From Didymella arachidicola (lineage: Eukaryota; Ascomycota; Dothideomycetes; Pleosporales; Didymellaceae), in the NCBI GenBank assembly GCA_016630955.3, contig CM049985.1, positions 310,001 to 374,000 of the forward strand: DNA of 64,000 bases, given 5' to 3'. Within the stretch, counting starts at the first letter, position 1. Every line of letters begins with the position of its first letter. A model generated the notes under the pieces. The model saw nothing but the letters and a program-made list of their open reading frames with translations, had not been told where the DNA came from and ran no database searches. The position numbers and the translations under genes are program-made. This document shows, piece by piece, positions 32,694 through 42,648 of this stretch.

Positions 32694-35152
32694 TACCTAT
32701 ATCTGTTGGGCTGTCAGCTCGACCTAAACTAATGACAGATGTCAGCTGTGGAATGGATAGTGTGCAGTTTCAATCAATGTAGCCCCGCAAAGAAGACTGT
32801 CCATATCCTGACAATCGATAAATTCATGGAGATGACTGCGCCTTTCTCGTTTTGTACCCTTCCTTGGAAAACTCGTAGTGCCGGCTCAGGCTCGAAGTTG
32901 GGGTCAAGTTATATCTCGACCCCGGCGAACACAATTCGACATAGTGTCGAAAAAGATGGAAGCCTTTGCTCTCTGACTCTGCTGAAGTTGCGAGCGTGAT
33001 ATGGTTCCAGAACACTCGCTCCACCGCCACCAGCCAAATCTGATTGATGCAAGCAAGTTGGGCAAGGTACATGCTGAGCCTGAGCGCAACCACTGTTGCT
33101 CTTGTACACTGTCTAGGACGGCTGCCAGCAGCTCTTGTGGAAGTCCAGACATCTTTGAAAAGACTCACGGTGCAGACACACTGCTATTTCCCATATGCAT
33201 TAGAGGGATGACAGAAGTGCTTTCGTCCTTCGTGCCGGTCAGCTTGGGGCACAGTGTGCGCGAGGCCGGTCATCTGTTAGACTGCCTTAAACTGTACCTT
33301 ATTGATGCCATTTCAGTGCCATGAGTGTGGCTGTTGTATCGTTACAGCCTCTTGTTTGCACAAGGCAATGGCTCCGTAAGGACAACCTGCTCGTTCAGGA
33401 CGAACCGACTAGTTAACAGCTATGCTGCAGTTGTCTGATCTACAAGCATGGGTCCGAGTGAGGGAGTACTTTGTGAAGATGCAGATGAGGAAGGGTAGTT
33501 GACATTACCGTTGCCGTGCGGATGCGCGCATGATGAAGCAGCACCCTTGGAGGTAAACACCATTCATTCCAGCTCCGTCTTCGCGCGCACACAACCCTAG
33601 GCTGAAGTCTTATCATGGATGGTGAATAGCTGCGAAACGACTTATAGCTTGCTACTCCGGGCGTTGGAACTTGGTGGGGCCTGCAGGCGAATCGAATCGA
33701 GTAGACCCTCTGGAAGCTCGAGTTTGGTGGCCACGCAGGCGCCTGTTCGCGTATCCGCTGGGTTGCAGCCTGACTATGATGTCTCTTCCTAGGTTGTACC
33801 GCACGTCTTTGACCATGGGTATTGTGAAACTGTAAGAGTCGCTGCTTGGTAGAACTCGCATAGCTGTTCTTGTGAGGGGAGACGCAGTGTTGCAAGTGTA
33901 GATGTCATCTTCTTCAACCACCGACCTCAGGTCCATGAGTCAACGAAAAAAAAAAGTCCCCTGGTACGGCCACAAGAGAGTATGCTGGTGCGCATGCAAC
34001 TGTCGTTAAACGACACGTAGTCACCACCAGCGCCAGGCGTGTCAATACTATCAAGGATAGATCGATCAACACCGGCAACGACAACTAGACCATGGCTGCT
34101 TGTCGACTGAATCGCGACTGCAAGCCCTCAGATATTCAAACCACGGCAAGAAGCCCTCAGCGCGGGGGCCTGCTGTCCGTCGCCGGAACAAGTTAGCATC
34201 TACTGCCCCGCACTCTCATACGGCGGCCGAGGTAGTGATGCTTCTGCGGTTGGCGGATCTCGTTGGAATAGTCGAAGGAGAAGAGACTTCTGGAGAACAA
34301 AGAGGGAGCGGGGTCGGAAGGGGTTAAATAGTGAGGGCCACCGTGCGATGACTCAGCGATGTCTCAGCGAAGCTAGCTGAATTAGTGCGTTTGCCTGCGC
34401 TGGTGAAGGAAGCTTCGCTGCTGCCTGGCGAGAACACGTGTTTTTGGAACATTCTAGATTATTCGAATCCAGCCGAACAAACAAATTGACATGTGAAGCT
34501 CAATCGCTGCATAAAATTTGGTGGCACTCAGTACGAAGGGCAAGCGGATTAGCTTCACATACTGCGCCCTTGATCTTGATATAACTTTCCCATCTGCTAC
34601 GCATGTGACATAGCGTCACGAGACTTTCGAGTCATTCTCGCCACTCGCCGCCTTTCCTTCTTCTTCAAAGATCGTAGAATCCCGTTGCTTACAATGTTGG
34701 GGTAGAAACGCTCATCATCTTCATGTGCACGCGCGCAGCCCCTATGCTTACAAGCGCCTGCACATTACTTCCTGCAAGCAACCCTCTGACATGCCTTGTT
34801 GTTCTAATAGTGGTCAATTATGGAACTTTTGGGAAAAGCGTCATGCGCTTACCTTTGTGCAGTTCGTGCAGGGGCTGCCTCGGTCACAGGTTTCGCCTCG
34901 CTTGTGGCACCGAGTGCAGGTCACCAGACGATACCTTGGTGTGCGTCTGTACGTAGTCAGAGGAAGCAAAAGAACTGGATCATCACGACTTACTTGGAGT
35001 TGCGATCTGCTTGCACATCGGCAGTCTCAGTGTCTTCATGTTCGACGGATCGCGATCTCTTCTTAGGTTGCTGGAGGTCACCGGTAGGTACAGACTCAAA
35101 TCTGGCAACTCGTTAGCAGTGACAACTTGCAGGCTTTCACCCGGGTATGTTC
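32694..35152. other. Gene-poor region
   Basis: About 2.46 kb between the sedolisin and a coiled-coil gene. Only one small candidate ORF (33652-33936) looks protein-like. An A10 run is at about 33947. The rest shows short overlapping ORFs without recognisable composition. Confidence 0.4.
33652..33936 (-). CDS. Hypothetical small protein
   Basis: Uninterrupted 94-codon ORF starting MDLRSVVEEDDIY and including FTIPMVKDVRYNLGRDIIV. Composition is mixed and protein-like, unlike neighbouring frames. No signal peptide, membrane helix or known motif was seen. It could be an exon of a longer gene or chance. Confidence 0.28.
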   Translation of the reverse strand: MDLRSVVEEDDIYTCNTASPLTRTAMRVLPSSDSYSFTIPMVKDVRYNLGRDIIVRLQPSGYANRRLRGHQTRASRGSTRFDSPAGPTKFQRPE

Positions 35153-35729
35153 TTACTCCGAGGGTCTTGCTAGAGCTTGGACGGTCATCTTCATCACCTC
35201 GGCGAGTCCAAGTTGAATGTCAACCCCGCCGACGTCCGTGTAGAGGTTGGCAGGATGTCCCTTCAAGATATCATCATGCTCCGCCGGTATATTTTGCCTT
35301 CGTGCAAGTGTCAGAAGCGAGCTGGGCTCCATTAGAACTCGTCACTACATACCTCAGGGCCTCCAAACGGGTAAAGACCGTATCCATGTGTAAGAAGATA
35401 ACTTGAAAACGGTGTAAATCAGTCTCTGGGTCTTGGAGCTCCACTTCGGAGGAAGCGAGTCGCTCAGTGAGCTGTTTCTTGTCCGCTTCGAGTTGTCCGA
35501 CTTTGTTCTCCAGTGATGTATTCTCCGTCTCAAGCCCCTGTATTGTGTCACGCATAGCCAGCGCCGTGCGGTGACCTATTTGCAACGTGTCCAGGAGCGA
35601 TCGATTCCTTTCTCCGAGAGAAGTGATTTTGCGATGAAGTTCCTGACATTGTTAGCTGCAACACATATCTTCCACCTCGCATCACCTTACCACGCTTGCA
35701 CCGCATATACAAGGATTCCGAATATTCAT
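35153..35729 (-). CDS. Small coiled-coil protein, unknown function
   Basis: Three exons, 35729-35691, 35642-35353 and 35321-35153, give 165 residues. The first intron is 48 bp. The second is only 31 bp but has GTATGT, an internal CTAAT and CAG, and splicing it joins two clearly coding stretches. Residues about 14-90 form heptad-like helix (KITSLGERNRSLLDTLQ, then QGLETENTSLENKVGQLEA). The C-terminus reads EHDDILKGHPANLYTDVGG and DIQLGLAEVMKMTVQ. No family was recognised. Its start is 227 bp from the divergent coiled-coil ORF at 35957; the two may share a promoter. The short first exon is the least certain part. Confidence 0.5.
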
Positions 35730-35956
35730 TCTGAAAATTTTGATAATCGTTGTCGCTGGTGTTGAGTGTGAGAGGCGTCAGGCGTTGATGATGGTGGAGA
35801 TCCCTGCCCAGGCGAAGCTGAGCGGGTACATGGGGCGACAAAACATTGTCCCCTTCACTTCGCTTTCTCAGGCAGCCATAGTGGGATGCAAATTCTTTGC
35901 TTTTTTCTCCTCCATCTCAACAGCCTCAGTCGGCCGACAAATCCACGAAAATTGAC

Positions 35957-36460
35957 ATGGCCGCCAACGACAAGCCCACCGCCATACTCCAATGTTTCGA
36001 CCAAGACCTTACTCCGCCCGTCGACGAACAGTGCTTCCAGGTCTGGCTCCATCGTAAGCGGGTGATTGAGAACGCTAGCCCTGATCGTTTCGCCGCCGTG
36101 TTTCCAGGTTTCACTGCACAAGATCTTCCTCTGACGGTGCGCAACTGCCTCAAAATCTCAGATCTGGAGGCTGAGGTGGCGATGCGCGAAAACAAACACC
36201 TGGCCCAGCAGCTCGAGGGAATGACGACAAAGCTCGAGGATATGACGATACAGCTGGACGAATGTCAGGATCAGCTAGAGATCACCGTAGAGGAGTGGGC
36301 AGATGTGGATGCAGACCTATATCAGCGAGAAACTGCTGCGCAGGTGGAAGCCACGATCATCACCTCAGCCCCCTTCTTGAGCTGGTTAATCGCCTCAATA
36401 ATCGAAGCTGGTGATGAGCTCTTGTGCTGTCGCACGCGATTGCGTATCAACGTTGATTGA
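35957..36460 (+). pseudogene. Coiled-coil ORF truncated and fused to antisense transposon sequence
   Basis: The 167-residue ORF starts MAANDKPTAILQCFDQDL and contains a helix-rich centre (KISDLEAEVAMRENKHLAQQ, then KLEDMTIQLDECQDQLE). Up to about codon 133 it looks like an ordinary cellular gene. From about 36355 the reading runs antisense into the broken 3' end of the E1 transposase. The last 34 or so residues (beginning IITSAPFLSW) are therefore not original. The gene's own 3' end was not found on the far side of the transposon nest. It may still be transcribed as a chimera. It is divergent from the coiled-coil gene at 35153-35729. Confidence 0.55.
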
Positions 36461-37712
36461 GCCTCAAGCTCACGTACATTGCTCGGCGTACGAGCCTCCC
36501 AGAGAGCCTCCGTGAGAGCAGCTGGTGGAGTAGGTGTACGTAGCTGTACGTCTAGCTTTGAGAGGACAGCCTCTGGCTGATAAGGTACTAGACCTGCTCC
36601 CCGGAAGGCTGAGCAGATATTGACTGGTGTAAACGATCGATCGTACGCTGCCTTAAGAGCTGGCAGATACTCAAGCTTGTGATGTGGTTGATATGGTCGC
36701 GGATCAGGCTCTCTACCTCACGACTGTAAGCGCGCTTCAACGGGGAGAAGCAGCCAACGTCAAGAGGCTGGAGTAGGTGAGAGGAGTGAGGAGGCATACA
36801 GAGCGTGTAGATGTTGTACTCCTTACAGAGGTCCTGGAATTCAAGAGAGTGGTGACTCTCGTGGCCGTCAAGGATGAGTAGGCGACGCGCTCCTACTGTA
36901 CGAGCCTTAGTGTGAGCATTAAAGTGCTTCAGCCACTCTACCCCAAGCTCGTTATTTGTCCAGCCATTTTCGCTTACTGCGATTGCCCAGTCGCGTGGGA
37001 TCTCTGCCTCCTCGTACCAGGCAGAGAGGTGGTACTTGCCAGCAAAGATAAGGAATGGTGGGACTGACCAGCCAGCAGCGTTGATCGCAGCAATCACTGT
37101 CGCCCACTCACGATCACCTGGCTGGACAGTCTTTGGCCTGCCTTTCCTCTCTGCTCCTGTCACAACAAGCTGCGTTGTAATCTTGCCCATCATAAAGCCA
37201 GCCTCGTCAAAGTTGTAGACGTCATCATCACAGATGCCGTACCTGGCCTTTGTCTGCTCTACCAGCTCAAACCAGCGGCTGATTAACACAGGATCCTCAC
37301 AGAGAGCTCTCTGCCTGTCGTACGCTCGATTGAAACGCGTTGTAAGACTATCTGTACGCTTAACAAAGTTGCGCGGCCAGTGGACGCCAACCTGATTAGC
37401 ACCGCGTGCAGCCAGCAGTCTATTAGCCATATCACGTATAGCTGCGTACGTAGGCGCAAAGCCACGTGAATCTAGCTCAATTGTGTAGCTAGTAATTACC
37501 TCCTCTTCTATTGTAGTAAGCTTCTTTGAGTTGGGCTGGCAATCGCGTCGGGCAAGCTTTCCAGCGCGTCGATCGTTTAGCGTTGACTTTGGGACTCCGT
37601 ACGTAGAGGCAGCGCGTCTAGAGCTTTGCGACTGCTGGCTATTAATAGCTACAGATGCAAGAACAATATCAGATTCATTGTAAGATAGTTGAGCACTTGG
37701 TGGTGGAGCCAT
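36355..37712 (-). pseudogene. E1 transposase remnant (frameshifted, 3' truncated)
   Basis: Starts at 37712 (MAPPPSAQLSYNESD). It has an HTH (AASTYGVPKSTLNDRRAGK) and a DDE core with YNFDEAGFMMG, LLILDGHESH and LQPLDVGCFSPL. Near 36674 one base is missing: homology to the E2 product continues in the next frame (EYLPALKAAYDRSF, GAGLVPYQPEAVLSKLD, SSPASIIEAINQLKKGAE). It stops near 36355, before the zinc knuckle that E2 and E3 encode. It is non-functional on both counts. Confidence 0.88.
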
Positions 37713-37732
37713 AGTGATTAGAAGTAGGTGTA

Positions 37733-39559
37733 ACGTAATCTATCAGCGAGCTGATCACATCAGCTCGCTGATCACTTCTGCCAAGACCCCATCATTCTTC
37801 CCAACCACCAACAATGCTGCAACCAGATGATATTATTTTGCTTCCCCATGAAGATAGGATACTTCTAGCTATTGCAGCAATGAAATCTGACGCGTCATTA
37901 TCCCAGAGGAGCGCTGCTGATGTGTATGGAGTGCCCCAAAGTACACTCAGTACGCGATGCACGAACACGACTGCACGACGCGATACCCGCCCCAAATCAT
38001 CAAAGCTTACCAAGAGCGAGGAGGACAGCCTTGTTAGACGTATCAAGGATCAATCTTTGCGAGGATTTGCCCCTACCTTCACCCAAGTACGCTGTATGGC
38101 AGACCAGCTGCTAGCAATACGCCATGGCAGAGCTGTCGGTGAGTGCTGGGTTCCACGCCTCATCACGCGCCGGCCAGAGATCAGATCTCAATTGACCCGA
38201 CCGCGGGACTACCGGAGGATCCTGTGTAGCAACCCAGCAGTTATTAAGCCGTGGTTTGGCTTAGTAGCTAATGTGAAAGCTAAGTATGGGATCCTTGATG
38301 AGGATACCTACAACTTCGACGAGACTGGGTTCCAGATTGGTGTAGGGGGGTCTGTCAAGGTGGTCACGGCTTCAGAGATTCGAATCAACCCAATTGGCCG
38401 GCAGCCAGGTGATCGTGAGTGGATAACTCTGATCGCTGCTGTCAATGCTGTTGGCTGGCTCGTCCCCCCCTTCTTCATCTTCAAGGGGAAGAACCACAGC
38501 CAAAGCTGGTATCACAACCATCCTAAAGAGTGGAGGATAGCTGTATCTGATAATGGCTGGACTACTAATGAAGTTGGTGTAGCTTGGCTGCAGCACTTCA
38601 TTGAGCACACCACATCTCGTACAGTTGGAGGTTACCGACTACTCATCCTTGACGGCCATGAGTCCCACAACTCAATCAGATTTCAGGATATCTGCAAGGA
38701 TAACAACATCATCACTCTCTGCATGCCTGCTCATGCCTCACATATCCTTCAACCCCTAGATGTTGGGTGCTTTTCACCATTAAAGCGTGCGTACAAGAAG
38801 GAGGTAGGAGCTCTCGCGAACAGCCACATCAACCATATAGACAAGCTAGCATTCCTGGCAGTGTTTACAGCAGTGTACCAAGATGTTTTCTCGTCTGACA
38901 ACATCAAAGCTGGGTTCCGTGCTACTGGCCTGGTGCCGCTGGACCCAGGGGTGGTGGTATCTAAGCTGGAAATCAAGCCTCGAACACCCTCACCACTCCT
39001 GCCTACTACCCCCTGGAACCCCAGGACCCCAAGCAACGCGCTTGAAATAGAAGCACAGTCTACAATGATCAAGAACCGTATTCGAACCCACGCTGGGTCA
39101 TCCCCTACAGCGCTTATTAATATGGTGCAGCAAATGCAGAAGGGGGCAGAGATGATGCTGCATAACGGGACCCTCTTGGCAGCTCAGCTGCTCCACCAAG
39201 AAGCTATCGCTACCAGCGCCACTAAGCGTAAATCCCGAAAACGGAAGCGTATACAGAAGGGAGGGACCCTTTCACAAGAGGAAGCTGATGATATAATAGC
39301 CCAGAGAGAGGCGTTGGCATTGGCAGCTGCAGAGAAGCGTGAAGAGAGACTTGTTGCTGGTGCAGCTCGGCAGTGTGTTCAGGTCTGCACTGCCTGCAGA
39401 AACCCTGGGCACAATAGACGCACCTGCACAATTAATACAACACAGTTAGGCGATTAATTCTATCTACTTTTTATCGCGATTACTTGGTGTTGTGTTGAGA
39501 TATCCTTGTTAGAGATGTGGTGGGGTGCACGAAGTGATCAGCTCGCTGATAGATTACGT
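37733..39559 (+). mobile_element. Pogo-type DNA transposon E2, apparently complete
   Basis: 1827 bp between TA at 37731-37732 and TA at 39560-39561. The outer 26 bp at each end are perfect inverted repeats (37733-37758 and 39534-39559). The left end then adds an inverted copy of the ATCAGCGAGCTGAT core (about 37759-37775) that the right end lacks. One full transposase ORF lies inside. E2 abuts E3 with a single shared TA. Confidence 0.92.
37814..39457 (+). CDS. E2 transposase with C-terminal CCHC zinc knuckle
   Basis: 547 residues, uninterrupted. N-terminal HTH (RSAADVYGVPQSTLSTR, about 35-51), a CENP-B-like segment (EEDSLVRRIKDQSLRGF), then the DDE core: TYNFDETGFQIG, LLILDGHESH and LQPLDVGCFSPL. 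After a proline-rich spacer (KPRTPSPLLPTTPWNPRTP) comes a basic helix (KRKSRKRKRIQKGG) that is Lys/Arg-dense and could be a nuclear signal. A zinc knuckle C-x2-C-x4-H-x4-C follows in VCTACRNPGHNRRTC. The knuckle is uncommon on Tc1/mariner-type transposases. All catalytic residues are present. Confidence 0.93.
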   Translation: MLQPDDIILLPHEDRILLAIAAMKSDASLSQRSAADVYGVPQSTLSTRCTNTTARRDTRPKSSKLTKSEEDSLVRRIKDQSLRGFAPTFTQVRCMADQLLAIRHGRAVGECWVPRLITRRPEIRSQLTRPRDYRRILCSNPAVIKPWFGLVANVKAKYGILDEDTYNFDETGFQIGVGGSVKVVTASEIRINPIGRQPGDREWITLIAAVNAVGWLVPPFFIFKGKNHSQSWYHNHPKEWRIAVSDNGWTTNEVGVAWLQHFIEHTTSRTVGGYRLLILDGHESHNSIRFQDICKDNNIITLCMPAHASHILQPLDVGCFSPLKRAYKKEVGALANSHINHIDKLAFLAVFTAVYQDVFSSDNIKAGFRATGLVPLDPGVVVSKLEIKPRTPSPLLPTTPWNPRTPSNALEIEAQSTMIKNRIRTHAGSSPTALINMVQQMQKGAEMMLHNGTLLAAQLLHQEAIATSATKRKSRKRKRIQKGGTLSQEEADDIIAQREALALAAAEKREERLVAGAARQCVQVCTACRNPGHNRRTCTINTTQLGD

Positions 39560-39561
39560 TA

Positions 39562-41395
39562 ACGCTTTGTACGGCTGAATGGCGCACCCCACTGAAATGG
39601 CGCACCTTGCCAAGACCTCACTACTTTTAACCACCACCAACAATGTCGCAACAAATTAATCTTGAATTGCTTCCTCGTGGAGAGAGAATTGACCTTGCTA
39701 TCAAAGCTATGAAATCAAACGCGAATCTAAGCCAGCGACGCGCTGCTGCTGTCTACAACGTGCCTGAAACTACCCTTCGAAGGCAACGCGCCAAACCAGC
39801 TTCTTAACGCGTTGTCCACCCTAACGCGTGTAAGCTTACAAGGCAAGAAGAGGAGGTGCTTATTCAATACATAAGGAAGCTTGACGCGCGAGGCTTTGGC
39901 CCTACGCTTGCCTACGTGCGAGAGATGGCTGATCAACTGCTGGCTGCTCGCAGTGCAGGCAAGGTTGGAGAACACTGGGTCTACCGGTTTATCAGACGGA
40001 AACCTGAGATCAAGTCTCAGATTTCTAGACCAAGGGATTACCGGAGAGTCCTGTGCAGCGATCCAGCTATTATCAGTCCCTGGTTTGACCTTGTACGCAA
40101 TGTCAAAGCCAAGTACAGCATCCTAGACCAAGATACCTACAACTTTGACGAGACTGGGTTCCAGATAGGCGTTGGAGGGTCAGTTAAGGTAGTAACTGCT
40201 TCTGAGAGACGTCTTGCACCACTCAGCGTCCAGCCTGGCGATCGTGAGTGGATAACTCTGATCGCTTGTATCAACGCGATGGGCTGGTCTATCCCACCCT
40301 TCTTTATCCTCAAAGCAAAGCACCACGACAAGGCCTGGTACGTTAACAACCCAAAGGATTGGAGGATTGGGGTTAGCAAGAATGGCTGGACCTCGAATGA
40401 GCTTGGCCTTGCCTGGCTAAAGCACTTTATCCAGCATACAGAGGCTGCTACTGTAGGTAGCCATCGGCTGCTGATTATTGATGGCCACGAGAGCCATAAG
40501 TCACTCGAATTCCAAAACCTCTGCGAGGAAAGCAAGATTATTGCTCTCTGCATGCCTCCGCACGCCTCTCACATCCTGCAGCCACTTGACGTTGGGTGTT
40601 TTGCCCCGCTAAAGCAGGCGTATAAGAAGGAAATCAAAAGCTTGGCAGACAGTCACATCACCCATGTGGACAAAAAGACCTTCTTAGCAACGTTTCAACC
40701 AGTATACGACAAGGCTATATCAAAGAGCAACATTATATCAAGCTTTAAAGCAACTGGCTTGGTTCCACTTAACCCAGAGGTGGTGCTGTCAAGGCTTGAA
40801 GTCAAGCCTCGCACGCCAACACCGCCTCTACCAGGGCCTACTAACTGGCAACCTAAAACACCAACCAACGCGATTGAAATTGACAGCCAGACAACGCTAA
40901 TAATCAAGAGGATAATGGAACATAAGAGTTCCTCTCCTGACTCAATTATTGAGATGGTTCTGCAGGTCAAAAGGGGGTCTGTAAAGAGGGACCATTCGCA
41001 CACGCTGCTTGAGGCAAGGATAGCTAAGCTTGAGCAGGTAAATGAGGCTGCTTCTGAGCGTAAGAAGCGCAAAAAGAAGCGGATTCAGGAAGGCGGGACT
41101 CTCTCGCAGGCAGAGGCAGAGGAAATACTAAAGGAGATAGACGCTAAGGCTGAGGCACAAGAAGGTGGTGCGCAGGTAGGTAGCAGCAGTAAAAATAAAC
41201 GTCGCTGTAAGACGTGCGGCAAGACTGGGCACAACAAGCGCACCTGCTAGAAAGATGTAGCAGAGATAGAGGATTAATCTAAGCCATCGCACGCCTGAAT
41301 TGCTTGTTGTAGTGTTGAGATATTAAGGGGCAAAGGTGAATGTGCGACAAAGCGCGCCATTTCAGTAGGGTGCGCCATTCAGCCGTACAAAGCGT
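39562..41395 (+). mobile_element. Pogo-type DNA transposon E3
   Basis: 1834 bp between the shared TA at 39560-39561 and TA at 41396-41397. Inverted ends start ACGCTTTGTACGGCTGAATG and continue with little mismatch for over 40 bp. Inside each end the unit GAATGGCGCACC recurs as GAAATGGCGC(A/G)C. The transposase carries one nonsense codon. The TA-E2-TA-E3-TA order is explained by one element inserting into the flanking TA of the other. Confidence 0.92.
39643..41250 (+). pseudogene. E3 transposase with a single premature stop
   Basis: From the ATG at 39643 (MSQQINLELLPRGERID) the frame is intact for 535 codons except TAA at 39805-39807, just after the HTH (AAAVYNVPETTLRRQ). The reading resumes with ACKLTRQEEEVLIQY and a full DDE core (YNFDETGFQIG, LLIIDGHESH, LQPLDVGCFAPL), then the basic helix RKKRKKKRIQEGG and zinc knuckle C-x2-C-x4-H-x4-C in RCKTCGKTGHNKRTC. 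The stop is one C-to-T change from CAA, in a CA context. Ends and catalytic residues are preserved, so E3 could be mobilised in trans by a related enzyme such as that of E2 only if that enzyme recognises its different termini. Confidence 0.9.
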
Positions 41396-41417
41396 TATTG
41401 ATTAAAGTTGGTGGGGT

Positions 41418-41467
41418 GGCCGACTCGCTTGTATGGCCGACTCGCTTGTATGGCCGACTCGCTTGTA
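41418..41467. repeat. Three tandem 17-bp units at the outer end of E1
   Basis: GGCCGACTCGCTTGTAT occurs at 41418-41434 and 41435-41451, with a third copy from 41452 that ends in the terminal TA. Such subterminal repeats are typical candidate transposase-binding sites. Confidence 0.92.
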
Positions 41468-41571
41468 AAACACGTTACATGTGCTCAGTCACGATGATTA
41501 GAAACTTTGTTGAATGCCTCCAGTCGAGTCAGTGCGAGGGTTTATGATTGGCTTTCGATGCGTCAGGCTCT

Positions 41572-42648
41572 TTAGTAGGTCGCAGTCAACCTGCCGATGA
41601 TATACTCTCCACTCTGTACGTCTTGGTACTTTCTCCCTGTCTCTTCAAATGTGCCTGGGATAGCTTTGATCATGCGCTCATAATTGGGGTTGCAGAAGTA
41701 CGCTATCGAGTACCGAGGCGGGTGGCTGTCCGTTCCATCCTCTTCCTTCTGTGGTGGTGGCTCGACGACACGGTGCTTTGTCGATTTGATTGTGTCGTTC
41801 GACCACTGGGCCAGCAGATCCCCAGCATTGACGACAATAGTGCCCTCAATGGGTGTCGCATTGACAAATGTACCCTTGGGAGTCTTGACCTGCAACCCAC
41901 CACGCTTGTCCTGAAAGAGAAGAGTGATACTGCCATAGTCACTGTGCTCTCCAGCTCGAACTTGCAGTTGCCCGTCGTTCCTCTTGAATACCGACTTCGA
42001 GACGCCGGGATAGTGCAGCAAGCGCAAGGTGTTGTCTCCAGCATCGGTGAACCCATCGAACCAGCTCTCTTCGATACCCATGCCTAGCGCAATAGCTCGC
42101 ATGACCTGCATATGCAGACCCTTGCAGGTCTCGAAGAACTTCAGCATCTCCTGCTTGAACTCTTTCGCTGCCTCATCGCCGCTGGGCCACATGTTGGGCA
42201 TATCGGGCTGATCGTCCCTTCCTATCTCCAACGACTCCTTCAGATCTGGCACTGTCTTGCGCATCTCTTCCTCTGTACCCGTCTCGTCGAGAGGAACCAG
42301 CTTCTCCCGCCCTTGTGCTACGTAGCCACGGTTTGCTGCCGCAGAGTACCATGCCATTGCATCCTTCTGATCCTGTGGACGCGCGAAGAACTTTGCACTG
42401 TGCGAGAAGGCATTTGAGACGGTTGAGGGTGAGATGCCGTGGTTCTTGAGGTAGATGAAGCCTGCATTCTGGAATCCTTCGAGAACGGCCTCGGCGGTGG
42501 CTTTCTTGGTAGCAGGGTCTCCAAAGAGGAAAGCACCAAAGTCAATGAGCTGCAAAGGTCAGGTAGAGCAGGGCAACGCCGATGTGGAGCATACTGGAAT
42601 GACCAAATCGTCCTGTGCGACCGCTTGGGTGGAGTTGATGTCCGCCAT
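41572..42648 (-). CDS. Thymine 7-hydroxylase-like 2-oxoglutarate/Fe(II) dioxygenase
   Basis: Exons 42648-42595 and 42549-41572 give 343 residues. The fold is isopenicillin-N-synthase type: N-terminal DIOX_N (LVIPLIDFGAFL, GFIYLKNHGIS, NRGYVAQGREKL), then the 2OG-FeII core. The iron ligands are H220 and D222 (GEHSDYGSITLLFQD) and H277 (STKHRVVEPP); the 2OG clamp is R297/S299 (PRYSIAYF). The whole length resembles fungal thymine 7-hydroxylase, which oxidises thymine stepwise to 5-carboxyuracil (isoorotate) using O2 and 2-oxoglutarate. Support comes from an isoorotate decarboxylase-like gene 2.8 kb away. It could instead act on another small substrate. The 3' end lies about 105 bp from the end of the transposon nest. 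Confidence 0.85.

Larger units (their letters stand above)
36355..41465 (-). mobile_element. Decayed pogo-type element E1, interrupted by E2 and E3
   Basis: E1 occupies about 36355-37732 and resumes at 41398-41465. Between them, E2 and E3 sit in a TA of the E1 leader. The spacing supports this: the E1 transposase start is 18 bp from the interruption, and the outer piece supplies about 60 bp more, matching the roughly 80-bp leaders of E2 and E3. The outer end carries three tandem 17-bp units and the CACCCCACCAAC motif, and is followed by TA at 41466-41467. The opposite end is missing; the sequence passes directly into a coiled-coil ORF near 36355. Confidence 0.8.

Noticed and set aside
33440..33895. 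151-residue minus-strand ORF
   Set aside because: His/Arg/Ser-rich shadow reading with no conserved pattern; it overlaps a slightly better small ORF at 33652-33936.
28129..41465. Heavy repeat-induced point mutation across the transposons
   Set aside because: E2 and E4 transposases are uninterrupted and no element is visibly AT-rich; only one stop in E3 fits such a change.
41418..41467. 17-bp tandem units as a CRISPR-like array
   Set aside because: Eukaryotic context, no spacers between units, and the repeat forms the end of transposon E1.
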